Assembly: GCA_001858525.1 (NCBI GenBank)
Contig: LAPX01000019.1
Location: 44,065-108,064, forward strand
DNA from: Vampirovibrio chlorellavorus
Lineage (GTDB): Bacteria > Cyanobacteriota > Vampirovibrionia > Vampirovibrionales > Vampirovibrionaceae
Reading direction: 5' to 3'
DNA length: 64,000 nt
The translations under genes were made by a program, and so were the position numbers. The notes beneath the pieces were generated by a model, which did not search any database, was not told the DNA's origin, and worked only from the letters and a program-made list of their open reading frames with translations. Each line of letters starts with the position of its first letter. The stretch's first letter is position 1. Of this stretch, positions 55,428 to 64,000 are shown piece after piece.

Positions 55428-56684
55428 GTGTCTGGCATCGTTCATACTGATTTTTTAATTATTGGCTCAGGAATTGTTGGTCTCTCTATGGCCAAAGTGC
55501 TACGAGAGCGTTTTCCTGACGCAAAAGTCTGCATACTGGAAAAGGAAGCCAGTGTTGGAAAGCACGCCAGTGGACGAAATAGTGGTGTTTTGCATTCTGG
55601 TATTTATTACCCGCCCAATTCCCTCAAAGGTAAACTTTGCGTGGAGGGAGCCCAAGCGCTTCGGGAATATTGTGCCGAATATCAACTGCCATTAGACACT
55701 ATTGGTAAAGTGCTGGTTCCAACGACGCTTGAAGAGGATCAATATCTGGAAACCCTTCGGGAGCGTGGAGTGGCCAATGGAGCTACAGTAGAGATTATTA
55801 ATGAATCTGCGCTTCATCGTCTAGAGCCAGTTACACGCAGTTTTTCGGGAAGAGCACTCCACTCTCCACGAGCAGCGGTGTTTGATCCGCTTAGCATTCT
55901 TCTGCATTTACAGCAAAAGTTGACCAGCCAGGGCGTTGAGATTGCGTTTCAACAAAAGGTTACCTCGGCCACTCCTGAAAAGCGACAAGTGACCACCCAC
56001 CAAGGCATCGTTTATCAATTTGGGCATCTCATAAATACGGCAGGCTTACAGGCCGATATTATCGCCAAGCAGTTTGATATTGGCACCAATTTTGCATTGA
56101 TCCCTTTTAAAGGCCTTTATTATGAGCTAAGGCCTGATTCACCCATTCGATTTAATGGTTTGGTTTATCCGGTTCCAGACTTACGGATTCCCTTTTTAGG
56201 GGTTCATTTTACCAAAGCTGTATCGGGTAAAGTCTACGCTGGGCCAACGGCCATTCCTGCCTTTGGTCGAGAGAACTATAAAGGACTGGAAAATATCGAT
56301 TGGCAGGAGCTCCCAGGCATTGCATATCATCTTGCCAACCAGTATCGATTGAATCACCAAGGGTTCAGAGCTTACACCCATCAAGAGGCGTTTCGATTTT
56401 TCAAGCACAACTTCCTCAATGCGGCTAAAGCGCTGGTACCATCCCTTAAAAGCAGCGATTTACTGCAAAGTGCTAAAGTGGGTATTCGTCCCCAATTGCT
56501 CAATAAAAAAGACCAAACCTTGGTAATGGACTTCCTTGTGGAATCTGGGCCACACTCTACCCATGTTTTGAATGCGGTTTCCCCAGCCTACACCAGTGCC
56601 TTTGCCTTTGCCCGGTTGGTTGTGGAACAATATATTCAGGGTTACATAGAGCCACATCAGGCTAAAGTCCCCATTCAAGTTTGA
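55428..56684 (+). CDS. lhgO: FAD-dependent 2-hydroxyglutarate oxidase (LhgO family)
   Basis: This 418-residue DAO-fold flavoenzyme starts at GTG 55428 (MSGIVHTDFLIIGSG), chosen because AAGGTG lies about six bases upstream. GTG 55419 is an alternative. The FAD loop IIGSGIVGLS is near 10-19. HASGRNSGVLHSGIYYPPNS is the LhgO signature. The family oxidises L-2-hydroxyglutarate to 2-oxoglutarate. It lies directly before a WbpB-like gene, whose family reduces 2-oxoglutarate to 2-hydroxyglutarate, so a recycling role is inferred. Confidence 0.85.
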   Translation: MSGIVHTDFLIIGSGIVGLSMAKVLRERFPDAKVCILEKEASVGKHASGRNSGVLHSGIYYPPNSLKGKLCVEGAQALREYCAEYQLPLDTIGKVLVPTTLEEDQYLETLRERGVANGATVEIINESALHRLEPVTRSFSGRALHSPRAAVFDPLSILLHLQQKLTSQGVEIAFQQKVTSATPEKRQVTTHQGIVYQFGHLINTAGLQADIIAKQFDIGTNFALIPFKGLYYELRPDSPIRFNGLVYPVPDLRIPFLGVHFTKAVSGKVYAGPTAIPAFGRENYKGLENIDWQELPGIAYHLANQYRLNHQGFRAYTHQEAFRFFKHNFLNAAKALVPSLKSSDLLQSAKVGIRPQLLNKKDQTLVMDFLVESGPHSTHVLNAVSPAYTSAFAFARLVVEQYIQGYIEPHQAKVPIQV

Positions 56685-56703
56685 AAGAAACAGGATTAAC
56701 ATT

Positions 56704-57714
56704 ATGAGCATTCTGCTGGTTGGTTGCGGTTACTGGGGAAATAACTGGGCTAAAACACTGGCAAAACTCGATTTATTGGAAGGGATCTGTGATCCTCGCC
56801 CCACGATTCAGGCCGAGCTGAGGCAACGTTATCCAGATGTTCGGCTTTGGGATGACTTACCTACGGCCTTATCAGAGACTCAAGCCCACGCAGTTGTACT
56901 GGCAACTCCTGTACCTATCCACTATGAAATGGCCCGACAATGCCTGGAATCTGGCCGATCGGTTCTGGTTGAAAAGCCACTCACGATGGATCCTGCAGAG
57001 TCTTTATCGCTGGTCGCTTTGGCCGAAGAGAATCAATTGACCCTAGCGGTAGGTCATTTATTACTATATCAGCCGGCTTTAGTGGCATTAAAACGCATGA
57101 TGGCTGCTGGGGAGTTAGGCGAAATTTTAGGCATTCAATCTACTCGTATTAACTTGGGAAAAGTCCGTAACGAGGAGAATGTCTGGTGGAGTTTGGCCCC
57201 CCATGATTTATCCATTGTTTCCATGCTCCTGGATGAGCCCCTGAGTGTTCAACAGGCACATCCTACCCATTGGCTGAAACGCCCTCAATTGTCAGATGCC
57301 GTCACCGTAAATCTGGTCTCGGCCTCTGGAGTTCCCGTCAATATTCATGTGAACTGGCTTTCCCCGGTGAAGCGCCATGAAACCATGGTTATAGGCAGTC
57401 AAAAAATTGCCATTTTCGAGGATACTGAACCTACAGACCGTAAGCTCAAATTGCTGGACTACAACTTAAAATGGGATGATCAAATAGTCTCGTCTTTACA
57501 GGGTGGGCAAACGACCTTTGTGGCCTATCCACCAGCGGATGATGACTTGTTGACTTTACAGGCCAAGGCCTTTTACAAGTCTACCCGGGACAAAGGTTGC
57601 TTTATTCCCAATAACGGACGCAATGGACTTCAGGTGGTTCAATTATTGTCTCAAGTGCAGGCCATTATTGATCAATCCTCTAGCCCTTCTGTCTCATTCA
57701 CTGTAAGGAATTAA
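56704..57714 (+). CDS. wbpB: Gfo/Idh/MocA sugar-nucleotide oxidoreductase (WbpB-like, copy 1)
   Basis: This 336-residue NAD(P) oxidoreductase has the nucleotide loop LVGCGYWGNNWAK at the N-terminus, the conserved EKPLTMDP near 90, and GHLLLYQPALVALKRMMAAG, TRINLGK and APHDLSI. WbpB oxidises C3 of UDP-GlcNAcA and regenerates NAD with 2-oxoglutarate. The next gene is a WbpD-like acetyltransferase, matching that pathway. A second homologue is encoded at 62464 on the other strand. Confidence 0.87.
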   Translation: MSILLVGCGYWGNNWAKTLAKLDLLEGICDPRPTIQAELRQRYPDVRLWDDLPTALSETQAHAVVLATPVPIHYEMARQCLESGRSVLVEKPLTMDPAESLSLVALAEENQLTLAVGHLLLYQPALVALKRMMAAGELGEILGIQSTRINLGKVRNEENVWWSLAPHDLSIVSMLLDEPLSVQQAHPTHWLKRPQLSDAVTVNLVSASGVPVNIHVNWLSPVKRHETMVIGSQKIAIFEDTEPTDRKLKLLDYNLKWDDQIVSSLQGGQTTFVAYPPADDDLLTLQAKAFYKSTRDKGCFIPNNGRNGLQVVQLLSQVQAIIDQSSSPSVSFTVRN

Positions 57715-57719
57715 AATCC

Positions 57720-58340
57720 GTGCATTCTAACCATTCGCTTGAAAAAAACTATTTTGTACATGAGTCCAGCTATGTGGATGAACCCTCGGAAATTGGGGAA
57801 GGCACAGCCATTTGGCATTTTTGCCATGTTTTAAAGGATACTCGCATTGGCAAGCACTGTAAAATTGGACAAAATGTAGTAATTGGCCCCCGTGTAAACA
57901 TTGGCCATAACGTGAAAATCCAAAACAACGTCTCCGTCTATCCAGGTGTGACCTTGGAAGACGACGTGTTTTGCGGGCCTAGTATGGTGTTCACCAATGT
58001 TTTCACGCCTCGAAGCGCTATTGTGAGAAATAGCGATGCTGATTTCAAAAAAACGCTGGTAAAGCAAGGGGCGTCTATCGGGGCCAATGCTACGATTGTT
58101 TGCGGCACCACCATTGGTAAATATGCACTGATTGGTGCAGGTTCCGTTGTCACACGGGATGTTCCGGATTACGCCCTGGTATACGGCAACCCCGCCCGTC
58201 AAAAAGGGTGGGCTTGTTACTGTGGCGAATCTCTCAAAGGCTCTGGTGAAAATCGTTTTGAGTGCCCCGTTTGCCAAAATAGTTATCAGGAAAATGCTGG
58301 CGCTCTGACGGCCCTAACAGAGTTTAAAGTGACTCTTTAA
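57720..58340 (+). CDS. wbpD: Sugar N-acetyltransferase (WbpD-like, copy 1)
   Basis: This 206-residue left-handed beta-helix acetyltransferase has GEGTAIWHFCHVLKDTRIG, GPRVNIGHNVKIQNNVSVYP and VVTRDVPDYALVYGNPARQKG. A Cys-rich end (CYCGESL, FECPVCQ) forms a zinc-ribbon-like tail seen in the WbpD/WlbB group. It would acetylate the 3-amino group made by a WbpE-type aminotransferase. The start is GTG 57720 with AAGGA about 11 bases upstream. Its stop shares one base with the next start (TAATG). Confidence 0.9.
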   Translation: MHSNHSLEKNYFVHESSYVDEPSEIGEGTAIWHFCHVLKDTRIGKHCKIGQNVVIGPRVNIGHNVKIQNNVSVYPGVTLEDDVFCGPSMVFTNVFTPRSAIVRNSDADFKKTLVKQGASIGANATIVCGTTIGKYALIGAGSVVTRDVPDYALVYGNPARQKGWACYCGESLKGSGENRFECPVCQNSYQENAGALTALTEFKVTL

Positions 58341-59236
58341 TGCAGAACACACCTTCTACTAACCCGCAGGTCAGCTTTTTGGTTCCTTGCTTTAACTATG
58401 CGCGGTATCTTTCTGCCTGTATTCAGTCCATTCAGGCTCAAACCTTTCAGGACTTTGAGATTCTCATACTGGATGATGCTTCTACCGATGAAACGCCACA
58501 ACTGGCTGATACGTTGACGAAAGCGGATGCACGAATTTCATACTACCGGCATGACCAAAATATAGGTCACCTGCAAAACTATAACTTTGGGATTGAACGA
58601 GCTCAAGGGGATCTAATCTGGCTGATCTCTGCCGATGACGCTTTGGCTTGCCCTGATGTGCTGGCTGGCTTTGTCCAACGCTTTACTCAGCATCCGAAGC
58701 TGGGTTTTGCCTTTTGCCGGGTGCAGTGCATGGATGCCGATGGCCAGCCCTATGATAAATTTATTCCGAATCCTAGAGGGGTCGCATTACCTTCTCAGCC
58801 AAAGCTTTTTAAAGGGCGTGAACTGTTCCCGCAACTGATCAAGGCTAATTTCGTGCCGGCCCCTTCCACCATTGCTCGCAAGGCCTGCTATGAGCAATAT
58901 GGCTTATTTCACCCCCAGCTGACCCACAGTGGGGACTGGTACAATTGGCTGCTGTTCTGCCTGGACTGGGATGTATGGTTTGAGCCAGCAACCAAGGTTT
59001 ATTACCGAAAGCATCAGCAAAATATGCACCTGACCTATGAGAAACCCCGACACGCCCTAGAAAACACCTTGCTTTGTTATCAAGCGTTGGAAGCATTCCT
59101 CATAGCACAACATTATCCAGGAACGTTATTGCAGCAGTCTCGGTTGGCTCGACTGCAGTTTATGCACAAAAACGGCTTTGAACTGACCCTCAGCCAGAAA
59201 CTGACACGAATCACTTGCAAACTACTATCAAAGTAG
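58340..59236 (+). CDS. Family 2 glycosyltransferase
   Basis: This is a 298-residue GT-A enzyme with FLVPCFNYARYLSACIQSIQ, EILILDDASTDET and WLISADDALA (DxD-type metal site) and no membrane segment. It transfers a sugar to the growing surface glycan. It is last gene of the plus-strand group. Its end overlaps the convergent aminotransferase gene by nine bases. Confidence 0.92.
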   Translation: MQNTPSTNPQVSFLVPCFNYARYLSACIQSIQAQTFQDFEILILDDASTDETPQLADTLTKADARISYYRHDQNIGHLQNYNFGIERAQGDLIWLISADDALACPDVLAGFVQRFTQHPKLGFAFCRVQCMDADGQPYDKFIPNPRGVALPSQPKLFKGRELFPQLIKANFVPAPSTIARKACYEQYGLFHPQLTHSGDWYNWLLFCLDWDVWFEPATKVYYRKHQQNMHLTYEKPRHALENTLLCYQALEAFLIAQHYPGTLLQQSRLARLQFMHKNGFELTLSQKLTRITCKLLSK

Positions 59237-60430
59237 TCGCTTGCAAGTGTTGAGCACATGCTCAACCACGTAGTGCACTTCTTCATCGGTCATTAGCGGA
59301 AAAATGGGCAGCATCAGTGAAGTTTGAGAAACTTGCTCGGTTTGAGGCAGAATGAGACCCTGTTGGTAAACTGGTTCCTGATGTATAGGGGGGATGCCTC
59401 GGCGGGTGGTGATACCGACTTCCTGCAAGGCCAGCATAAAGGCATCCCGCTTGGCTTGATCCGCATCCACCAGACGCAAGGGGTAGGATTGGTAATTCCA
59501 GCGGGTCACATAGTCTGGCACTTCAATGATAGAGAGTTCTGGCAAGGGAGCAAAGGCCTGATTGTAAATAGCGGCAATTTGCCGACGACGCTGGATAAAA
59601 CTTTCCAGACGTTCTACCTGCTTGAGGCCTATGGCTGCTTGAATATCAGTCAGACGATAGTTATAACCCACAACCTCATAGGATTCGTAAGTAGTCGCTT
59701 TGGCATTATGCCGGGCAAAATCAGAGATAGACATACCGTGGGCCCGATACACGCCCGCTTTGGCTGCCAGGTCAGTACTGCCCGTCAGCAGCATGCCACC
59801 TTCTCCGGTAGTAATTACCTTCCGGGGATGAAAGCTGAGTGAATTGGTAAAACCGGAACTTCCCAAGGGTTGTAACTTGTAGGTAGAACCCAGGCCGCAC
59901 GCATTGTCTTCAATCAGCACCAAATTGTACTTTTCAGCCAAACGGGCAAACGTATCAATATCCCCCGGAATCCCCAGCTGATGGACCAAATGAATGGCCC
60001 GCAACTGGTGACCCGTTTTTTTGTTAATAAGATTGGCGTCGTAGTTTTCTTGAATGAGTGTTTCGGTATGCTCTGGGTCCAGGGTTAGGGTGGTCGGATT
60101 AATGTCAGCGAACACCGGCTCCGCACCAGCATGGCGAATGCCGTTGGCGGAGGCGATAAAACTGTATGAAGGGCAAATAACCTCGTGCCCTGCCCCAATG
60201 CCATGAATGAGCATGGCCACATGAATGGCACTGGTACAAGAGTTCATAGCCACAGCGTGCGTGGCGCCAGTGACTTTGCAAATGGCCTGTTCAAACTGCT
60301 GCGTCAGTGGCCCCATGGACACCCAACCTGAAGTCAGCGCTTGCTGGATGAGTGCCATTTCATCACCCGTCATGGTGGGCTTGGCAATGGGAATGTTCAT
60401 GACTGGCTTACTGGGTATGACTGTTTCCAT
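59228..60430 (-). CDS. DegT/DnrJ/EryC1-family sugar aminotransferase
   Basis: This is a 400-residue PLP enzyme with Schiff-base K204 in SFHPRKVITTGEGG, MNSCTSAIHVAMLIHGIGAG, LIEDNACGLGS and GYNYRLTDIQAAIGL. It is a candidate WbpE step for the Gfo/Idh and acetyltransferase pair encoded upstream in the same minus-strand operon. The start overlaps the acyltransferase gene by 34 bases. An internal ATG (MNIPIAKP) ten codons later is an alternative start. Confidence 0.9.
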   Translation of the reverse strand: METVIPSKPVMNIPIAKPTMTGDEMALIQQALTSGWVSMGPLTQQFEQAICKVTGATHAVAMNSCTSAIHVAMLIHGIGAGHEVICPSYSFIASANGIRHAGAEPVFADINPTTLTLDPEHTETLIQENYDANLINKKTGHQLRAIHLVHQLGIPGDIDTFARLAEKYNLVLIEDNACGLGSTYKLQPLGSSGFTNSLSFHPRKVITTGEGGMLLTGSTDLAAKAGVYRAHGMSISDFARHNAKATTYESYEVVGYNYRLTDIQAAIGLKQVERLESFIQRRRQIAAIYNQAFAPLPELSIIEVPDYVTRWNYQSYPLRLVDADQAKRDAFMLALQEVGITTRRGIPPIHQEPVYQQGLILPQTEQVSQTSLMLPIFPLMTDEEVHYVVEHVLNTCKRLL

Positions 60431-60888
60431 TGCTCTATATCCTTCTCGATTGTGCGAATTACACGGCCGGGAACCCCCACCACCATGGAGTAGGGCGGAA
60501 TCACGGTATCTTCTAACACCACGGCACCAGCCCCAATAACACTGTGATGCCCGATAGTACAGCCCATCAAAACCACTGCGTTTTCCCCGATAAAGACAAA
60601 GTCTTCAATAAGCACGGGTTTGCGTTCCAGGTCGGCAAAAGCCCGCTCAGTCACACAACGCTTGACGGTTGAGTGGGTTAGAATGGCCGCCCCAGTACTG
60701 ACATTGACACCTTTCCCGATGGTTAGTCCACCTTGTCCGTCAATCAGGGTGAAGGCACCAATCCAGACACCTTCTCCAATATCCGGCTCTCCCGTAATCC
60801 AGCAGTGTGGGTTATACGGGTTACTGGGGATGTGATGGCTCTCTCCGCCGATAAATTCAGCGGCTGGATGCGGCAAGTACTTTGGCAT
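60397..60888 (-). CDS. Left-handed beta-helix acyltransferase
   Basis: This 163-residue protein is made of hexapeptide repeats (GEGVWIGAFTLIDGQGGLTI, then IEDFVFIGENAVVLMGCTIG) with VVLEDTVIPPYSMVVGVPGRV near the end. It is an O- or N-acetyltransferase of the glycan pathway. Both ends overlap neighbouring genes by about 30 bases, so the operon is tightly coupled. Confidence 0.85.
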   Translation of the reverse strand: MPKYLPHPAAEFIGGESHHIPSNPYNPHCWITGEPDIGEGVWIGAFTLIDGQGGLTIGKGVNVSTGAAILTHSTVKRCVTERAFADLERKPVLIEDFVFIGENAVVLMGCTIGHHSVIGAGAVVLEDTVIPPYSMVVGVPGRVIRTIEKDIEQWKQSYPVSQS

Positions 60889-61909
60889 CTAACTGTTGAT
60901 CCAGTTTCCAGTTATGGGTTTGACAATCGGCCAACAGCGCAGCGGGATCCGGGTGATGCTGCCGGAACCAGTCCACATACAGTTGCAGACCTTGTTCGAT
61001 ATTGATGGCGGGTTTCCAGCCTGTGGTGCTTTGCAGGCGGGTCACGTCCGCAAAGTGGCGATGCACATCACCGGGACGCTCCGGCTCCCACTGAATGCCC
61101 AGACTTTCCTGATTGAGCAATTTCAGCAGGCGATCGGCAATCTCCTTGATACTAACTTCCTGTCCATAGGCCAGATTAACGGCTTGTCCCAAAAAGGCGT
61201 CACACTCTCCGGCTCTGACCAGGCTTTCCACGGTGTCCGTGACAAACGTGAAATCGCGGGTGGCTGAACCATCGCCGAATACAATAGGCTGTAAGCCGTT
61301 CAGAATCCGAATTACAAAGCGGGGAATCACCTCACCACTGGCCCCCTCATAATGCTCCCGGTAGCCATAGGTATTAAAGGGCCGCAGAACCATAGTGGGC
61401 ATCCCGTAGGTGGTGAAATAGGCCTGGGTGTATAACTCCCCAGTCAGCTTACTCGCCCCGTAGACCGTAGTGGGCGCCAACGGGTGAGTGTCCTCGTTCA
61501 TAGGCACCATCTTGGCTGTGCCGTAGGCCTCTGAGGAAGAGCAATAAATAAAGCGCTTCAACTGAGGATTTTCCAGTCGAGCAGCTTCCAGTAAGTTCAA
61601 TGTACCGGTGGCATTGACCTCATGCACGTGATGGGGCTTATCAAAGCAAACCCGCAGACACTGCACAGCCAGGTGATAAACAACGTCGACCTCTTTTACC
61701 AGAGACTTCACCAGTTCGTAATCAAGCACCGAACCATTGTGAACGGTCAATCGACCAGTGGCTTGTGCCTGGTCCAGATTCTCCAGTTTTCCAGTGGAAA
61801 AATCATCCAGTACGATAACGGTGTTGTGTTGCACCAAGGCATCGACCAGGTTGCTGCCGATAAAACCAGCCCCACCGGTCACCAGAATTTTTTGATTTTT
61901 TAATTCCAT
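60857..61909 (-). CDS. NAD-dependent sugar epimerase/dehydratase
   Basis: This is a 350-residue extended short-chain dehydrogenase. ATG 61909 (MELKNQKILVTGG) is preferred over the in-frame TTG 61927. It has NAD motif GGAGFIGSN, SSSEAYGTAK, catalytic VYGASKLTGE and RPFNTYGYRE. It resembles UDP-glucose/UDP-GlcNAc 4-epimerases and dTDP-sugar 4,6-dehydratase-like proteins. The exact reaction cannot be read. It is third in the minus-strand operon. Confidence 0.87.
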   Translation of the reverse strand: MELKNQKILVTGGAGFIGSNLVDALVQHNTVIVLDDFSTGKLENLDQAQATGRLTVHNGSVLDYELVKSLVKEVDVVYHLAVQCLRVCFDKPHHVHEVNATGTLNLLEAARLENPQLKRFIYCSSSEAYGTAKMVPMNEDTHPLAPTTVYGASKLTGELYTQAYFTTYGMPTMVLRPFNTYGYREHYEGASGEVIPRFVIRILNGLQPIVFGDGSATRDFTFVTDTVESLVRAGECDAFLGQAVNLAYGQEVSIKEIADRLLKLLNQESLGIQWEPERPGDVHRHFADVTRLQSTTGWKPAINIEQGLQLYVDWFRQHHPDPAALLADCQTHNWKLDQQLDAKVLAASSR

Positions 61910-61942
61910 CAGTTGTTCCGTTCCCAAATCAACGCTCTGATA

Positions 61943-62467
61943 CTAGAACACAGCAAAATCAGCAGTGTCCGTGGCTTTGTTTTTGGCCATAATACGTCCG
62001 GGATTTCCGGCAATGACCGCCCCGGGAGGCACATCTTTGGTTACCACCGCGCCAGCCCCAATGAGGGCCCGCTCGCCAATGGTTACGTTACACAAAATAA
62101 CGGCCCCAGACCCAATGGAGGCTCCTTTGCATACCCGCGTGGTATAAACGGTCCAGTCCTCTTCAGTTTGCAGACCACCCTCTTCTGTGGTCGCTCGTGG
62201 GTAAGGATCGTTAATGAAAACCACCCCGTGGCCCACAAACACGTTGTCTTCAATGACCACCCCTTCGCAAATAAAGGTATGGCTGGAGATTTTACAGTTA
62301 CTGCCAACCCGGGCGTTCTTCTGAATTTCTACAAAAGTGCCGACCTTGGAATTTTCCCCGATGGTGCAGCCATAGAGGTTCACAAAGTCATAAATACGGG
62401 TACCCACGCCTATTTCAACATCGGGTGAGATTTTTTGGAGTGGGCTGTTGGGATATTGGTTCGTCAT
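61943..62467 (-). CDS. Sugar N-acetyltransferase (WbpD-like, copy 2)
   Basis: This 174-residue beta-helix acetyltransferase has [40 protein letters not shown] and [20 protein letters not shown]. It lacks the Cys-rich tail of copy 1 at 57720. The start is in an ATGA overlap with the Gfo/Idh gene, the same pair order as copy 1. Confidence 0.88.
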   Translation of the reverse strand: MTNQYPNSPLQKISPDVEIGVGTRIYDFVNLYGCTIGENSKVGTFVEIQKNARVGSNCKISSHTFICEGVVIEDNVFVGHGVVFINDPYPRATTEEGGLQTEEDWTVYTTRVCKGASIGSGAVILCNVTIGERALIGAGAVVTKDVPPGAVIAGNPGRIMAKNKATDTADFAVF

Positions 62468-63546
62468 CGTGAGAGAACCCCTACAATTTCGGGCTGTGTA
62501 ATGGTTTGAGGCTTACCTGTGCGGAGGGCTTCGTTGGTGGCCTCCAGGATTTGTACAATTCGCATACCGGCTTTACCATCCGTAAGTGGGGTCTTCCCGC
62601 TTAGAGCGCAGTCCACAAAGTGGGCCACCTCTACTTTCAGCGCTTCGGTGAGATCCAGAACGGGGGTCATCATATCCCCAATCCGGTACCCGACCAGACT
62701 GGCATAGCGCTCTTCATCGCTTTGGGGCTGCTCTACGGTAATGCCCTTGTCGTAAATGCGCAGTTTTTCCATCGACTCCAGGTCGTCATATACCATCATT
62801 TTTTTGGTGCCACCCACCAGAATCTTGCGCGCTTTGACCGGAGAGAGCCAACTGACGTGGAAGTGGGCAATAATATTGTCCTCAAAGTGGATGGTGATGT
62901 AGGCAATATCCTCCAACCCGTTACCTGCATGACAAGCGCCACTGGCATGCACGGAAACCGGTTGTTTACCGATGAGGTAATCCATCATGGAGAGATCATG
63001 AGGGGCCAAATCCCAAATCACGTTTATATCACTCTGAAACAGCCCGAGATTAATGCGCACAGAGTCAAAATACAGGAGTTCGCCAAGATTTCCGCTGTCC
63101 AGCTCCTGCTTCATGCGGCGCACCGCTCCGTGGTAGACGAAGGTATGGTCCACCATCAGCACCAGTCCCTTTTGCTGGGCCAATTCAATTAACTCCAGAC
63201 ACTGCTGGGAATTCATGGCCATGGGTTTTTCAACCAGGACGTGTTTACCAGCTTGCAGTGCTTTTAAAGCCAAAGGATAGTGAGTGTGTACCGGGGTGGC
63301 AATGACAACGGCATCCAAGGCAGGGTTGTCCAGCATGGCCTGAAAATCAGTTTCCAATGCTACGTTTGGATAGCGCCTGCCGATTTTACGCAGCTTTTTA
63401 GGATCCAGGTCACAAACCGCCACCAGCTGGACTTGTTCGTTCTCGTAAAAATTACGAATCAAATTGGGGCCCCAGTAACCGCATCCGACCACGGCTACGC
63501 CAAGAAGTTCTTCGCGGTCATACACATCTGGGTGCAACTGGGTCAT
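62464..63546 (-). CDS. Gfo/Idh/MocA sugar-nucleotide oxidoreductase (WbpB-like, copy 2)
   Basis: This is a 360-residue oxidoreductase. I start it at ATG 63546 ([15 protein letters not shown]). The frame is open to 63705, but those extra codons do not resemble the family. It has loop [41 protein letters not shown] and [20 protein letters not shown]. It probably oxidises C3 of a UDP-sugar uronate like WbpB. It is first in a five-gene minus-strand operon. Confidence 0.87.
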   Translation of the reverse strand: MTQLHPDVYDREELLGVAVVGCGYWGPNLIRNFYENEQVQLVAVCDLDPKKLRKIGRRYPNVALETDFQAMLDNPALDAVVIATPVHTHYPLALKALQAGKHVLVEKPMAMNSQQCLELIELAQQKGLVLMVDHTFVYHGAVRRMKQELDSGNLGELLYFDSVRINLGLFQSDINVIWDLAPHDLSMMDYLIGKQPVSVHASGACHAGNGLEDIAYITIHFEDNIIAHFHVSWLSPVKARKILVGGTKKMMVYDDLESMEKLRIYDKGITVEQPQSDEERYASLVGYRIGDMMTPVLDLTEALKVEVAHFVDCALSGKTPLTDGKAGMRIVQILEATNEALRTGKPQTITQPEIVGVLSR

Positions 63547-63649
63547 TTGTTTTACCGTTCCTATGCTCAATAATTGGATAAAATTAACTTCATACTCCCA
63601 CAAAGTGGCGTCACTGAACAGCACTTCAAAAAATACAAAGACGAAGATT

Positions 63650-64000
63650 TTACAAAATTGCCTGGGCCGCCTGCACATAGGCATTGCAAACCGACTCAAT
63701 GTCAAAACGCTGTTCCGCAGTTCCTCTGGCCTTGGCGGAGAATACTTTCAGCTTTTGAGAAACGTGCTGAATGGCTTGGACGTATCGCTCAATGGGCGCT
63801 TGAGGCATTTTATGGATATTCTGGTGATCAATCCAGGTGAAGGGGATGGCCTCATCCACCAATTGTCCGCCAGAGTGCCCCACCAGCTCTGCCACTCCAC
63901 CGTGATTGACACCGATTACCGGCAAGCCACAGGCCAAAGTGACAGGCGTCCGAAATTTAGGGCCAGTGGAGTGTAGAGATTTTCCTTTAAAATTGAATAC
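63650..64000 (-). CDS. C-terminal part of a GT4-type glycosyltransferase (cut by window edge)
   Basis: The frame is open from the window edge to the stop at 63650, giving about 116 residues. It contains LACGLPVIGVNHGGVAELVG, the nucleotide-sugar binding region of GT-B family 4 enzymes, then a helical C-terminus (AEQRFDIESVCNAYVQAA). The residues upstream of it are less typical. The rest lies beyond 64000. Confidence 0.7.
   Translation of the reverse strand, partial: VFNFKGKSLHSTGPKFRTPVTLACGLPVIGVNHGGVAELVGHSGGQLVDEAIPFTWIDHQNIHKMPQAPIERYVQAIQHVSQKLKVFSAKARGTAEQRFDIESVCNAYVQAAQAIL

Noticed and set aside
63547..63705. N-terminal extension of the second Gfo/Idh protein
   Set aside because: The extra 53 residues are not family-like. 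ATG 63546 immediately precedes the nucleotide-binding fold.
1..64000. CRISPR arrays, rRNA genes, complete tRNA genes, complete insertion sequences
   Set aside because: I looked for regularly spaced repeats, rRNA-like blocks, tRNA T-arm signatures with matching bodies, and transposase genes, and found none I could support.

Overview
The window comes from a diderm (Gram-negative type) bacterium. It carries two tripartite RND/membrane-fusion/outer-membrane pumps, lipoprotein signals on the fusion proteins, and a large surface-polysaccharide locus. Base composition looks close to balanced and TTG/GTG starts are fairly common. I cannot name the species. A proteobacterium or a conjugation-rich lineage such as Vampirovibrio are only guesses.

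Region 1 (1-5169, minus strand) is the 5' half of a Trb-type conjugation operon in the order trbB-C-D-E-J, then a small membrane protein in the trbK slot and the first codons of a further gene. Region 2 (5.6-25.7 kb) is a mobile-element accumulation zone with eight toxin-antitoxin (TA) modules: two AbiE, HigBA-like, two HipBA, RHH/ParE-like, MazEF and MNT-HEPN. It also holds a metallophosphoesterase, an integrase remnant, and a metal-type RND pump with its two-component system. Five of the eight toxins are broken by frameshifts or nonsense codons (second AbiEii, HigB, first HipA, ParE, HEPN), while the partner antitoxins are open. In the first HipBA pair the HipB frame itself runs on into HipA. 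Several modules keep recognisable paired operators.

Region 3 (25.9-39.2 kb) is metal and arsenic resistance. An arsR-arsC-arsI-acr3 operon is bracketed by diverged direct repeats. It is followed by a P1B copper-type ATPase, a MerR-box promoter next to a decapitated MerR remnant, a TolC remnant, a carboxypeptidase-regulatory-like exported protein, a His-rich exported protein, and a czcCBA efflux operon. A tRNA-3'-end-like sequence plus terminator near 28.95 kb may mark an island edge.

Region 4 (39.7-64 kb) is a surface-polysaccharide locus. It has epimerases, two PLP sugar aminotransferases, an asparagine-synthase-like amidotransferase, hexapeptide acyltransferases, methyltransferases, an ABC exporter, a UDP-sugar dehydrogenase, and two Gfo/Idh (WbpB-like) plus acetyltransferase (WbpD-like) pairs on opposite strands. 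A HisH-HisF-WbpG set is expected to convert an acetamido group to an acetamidino group. Together these point to a diacetamido-uronic acid or acetamidino sugar (Pseudomonas Wbp logic). A 2-hydroxyglutarate oxidase beside WbpB may recycle the by-product of the WbpB cycle. No WbpI-type 2-epimerase is seen in the window.
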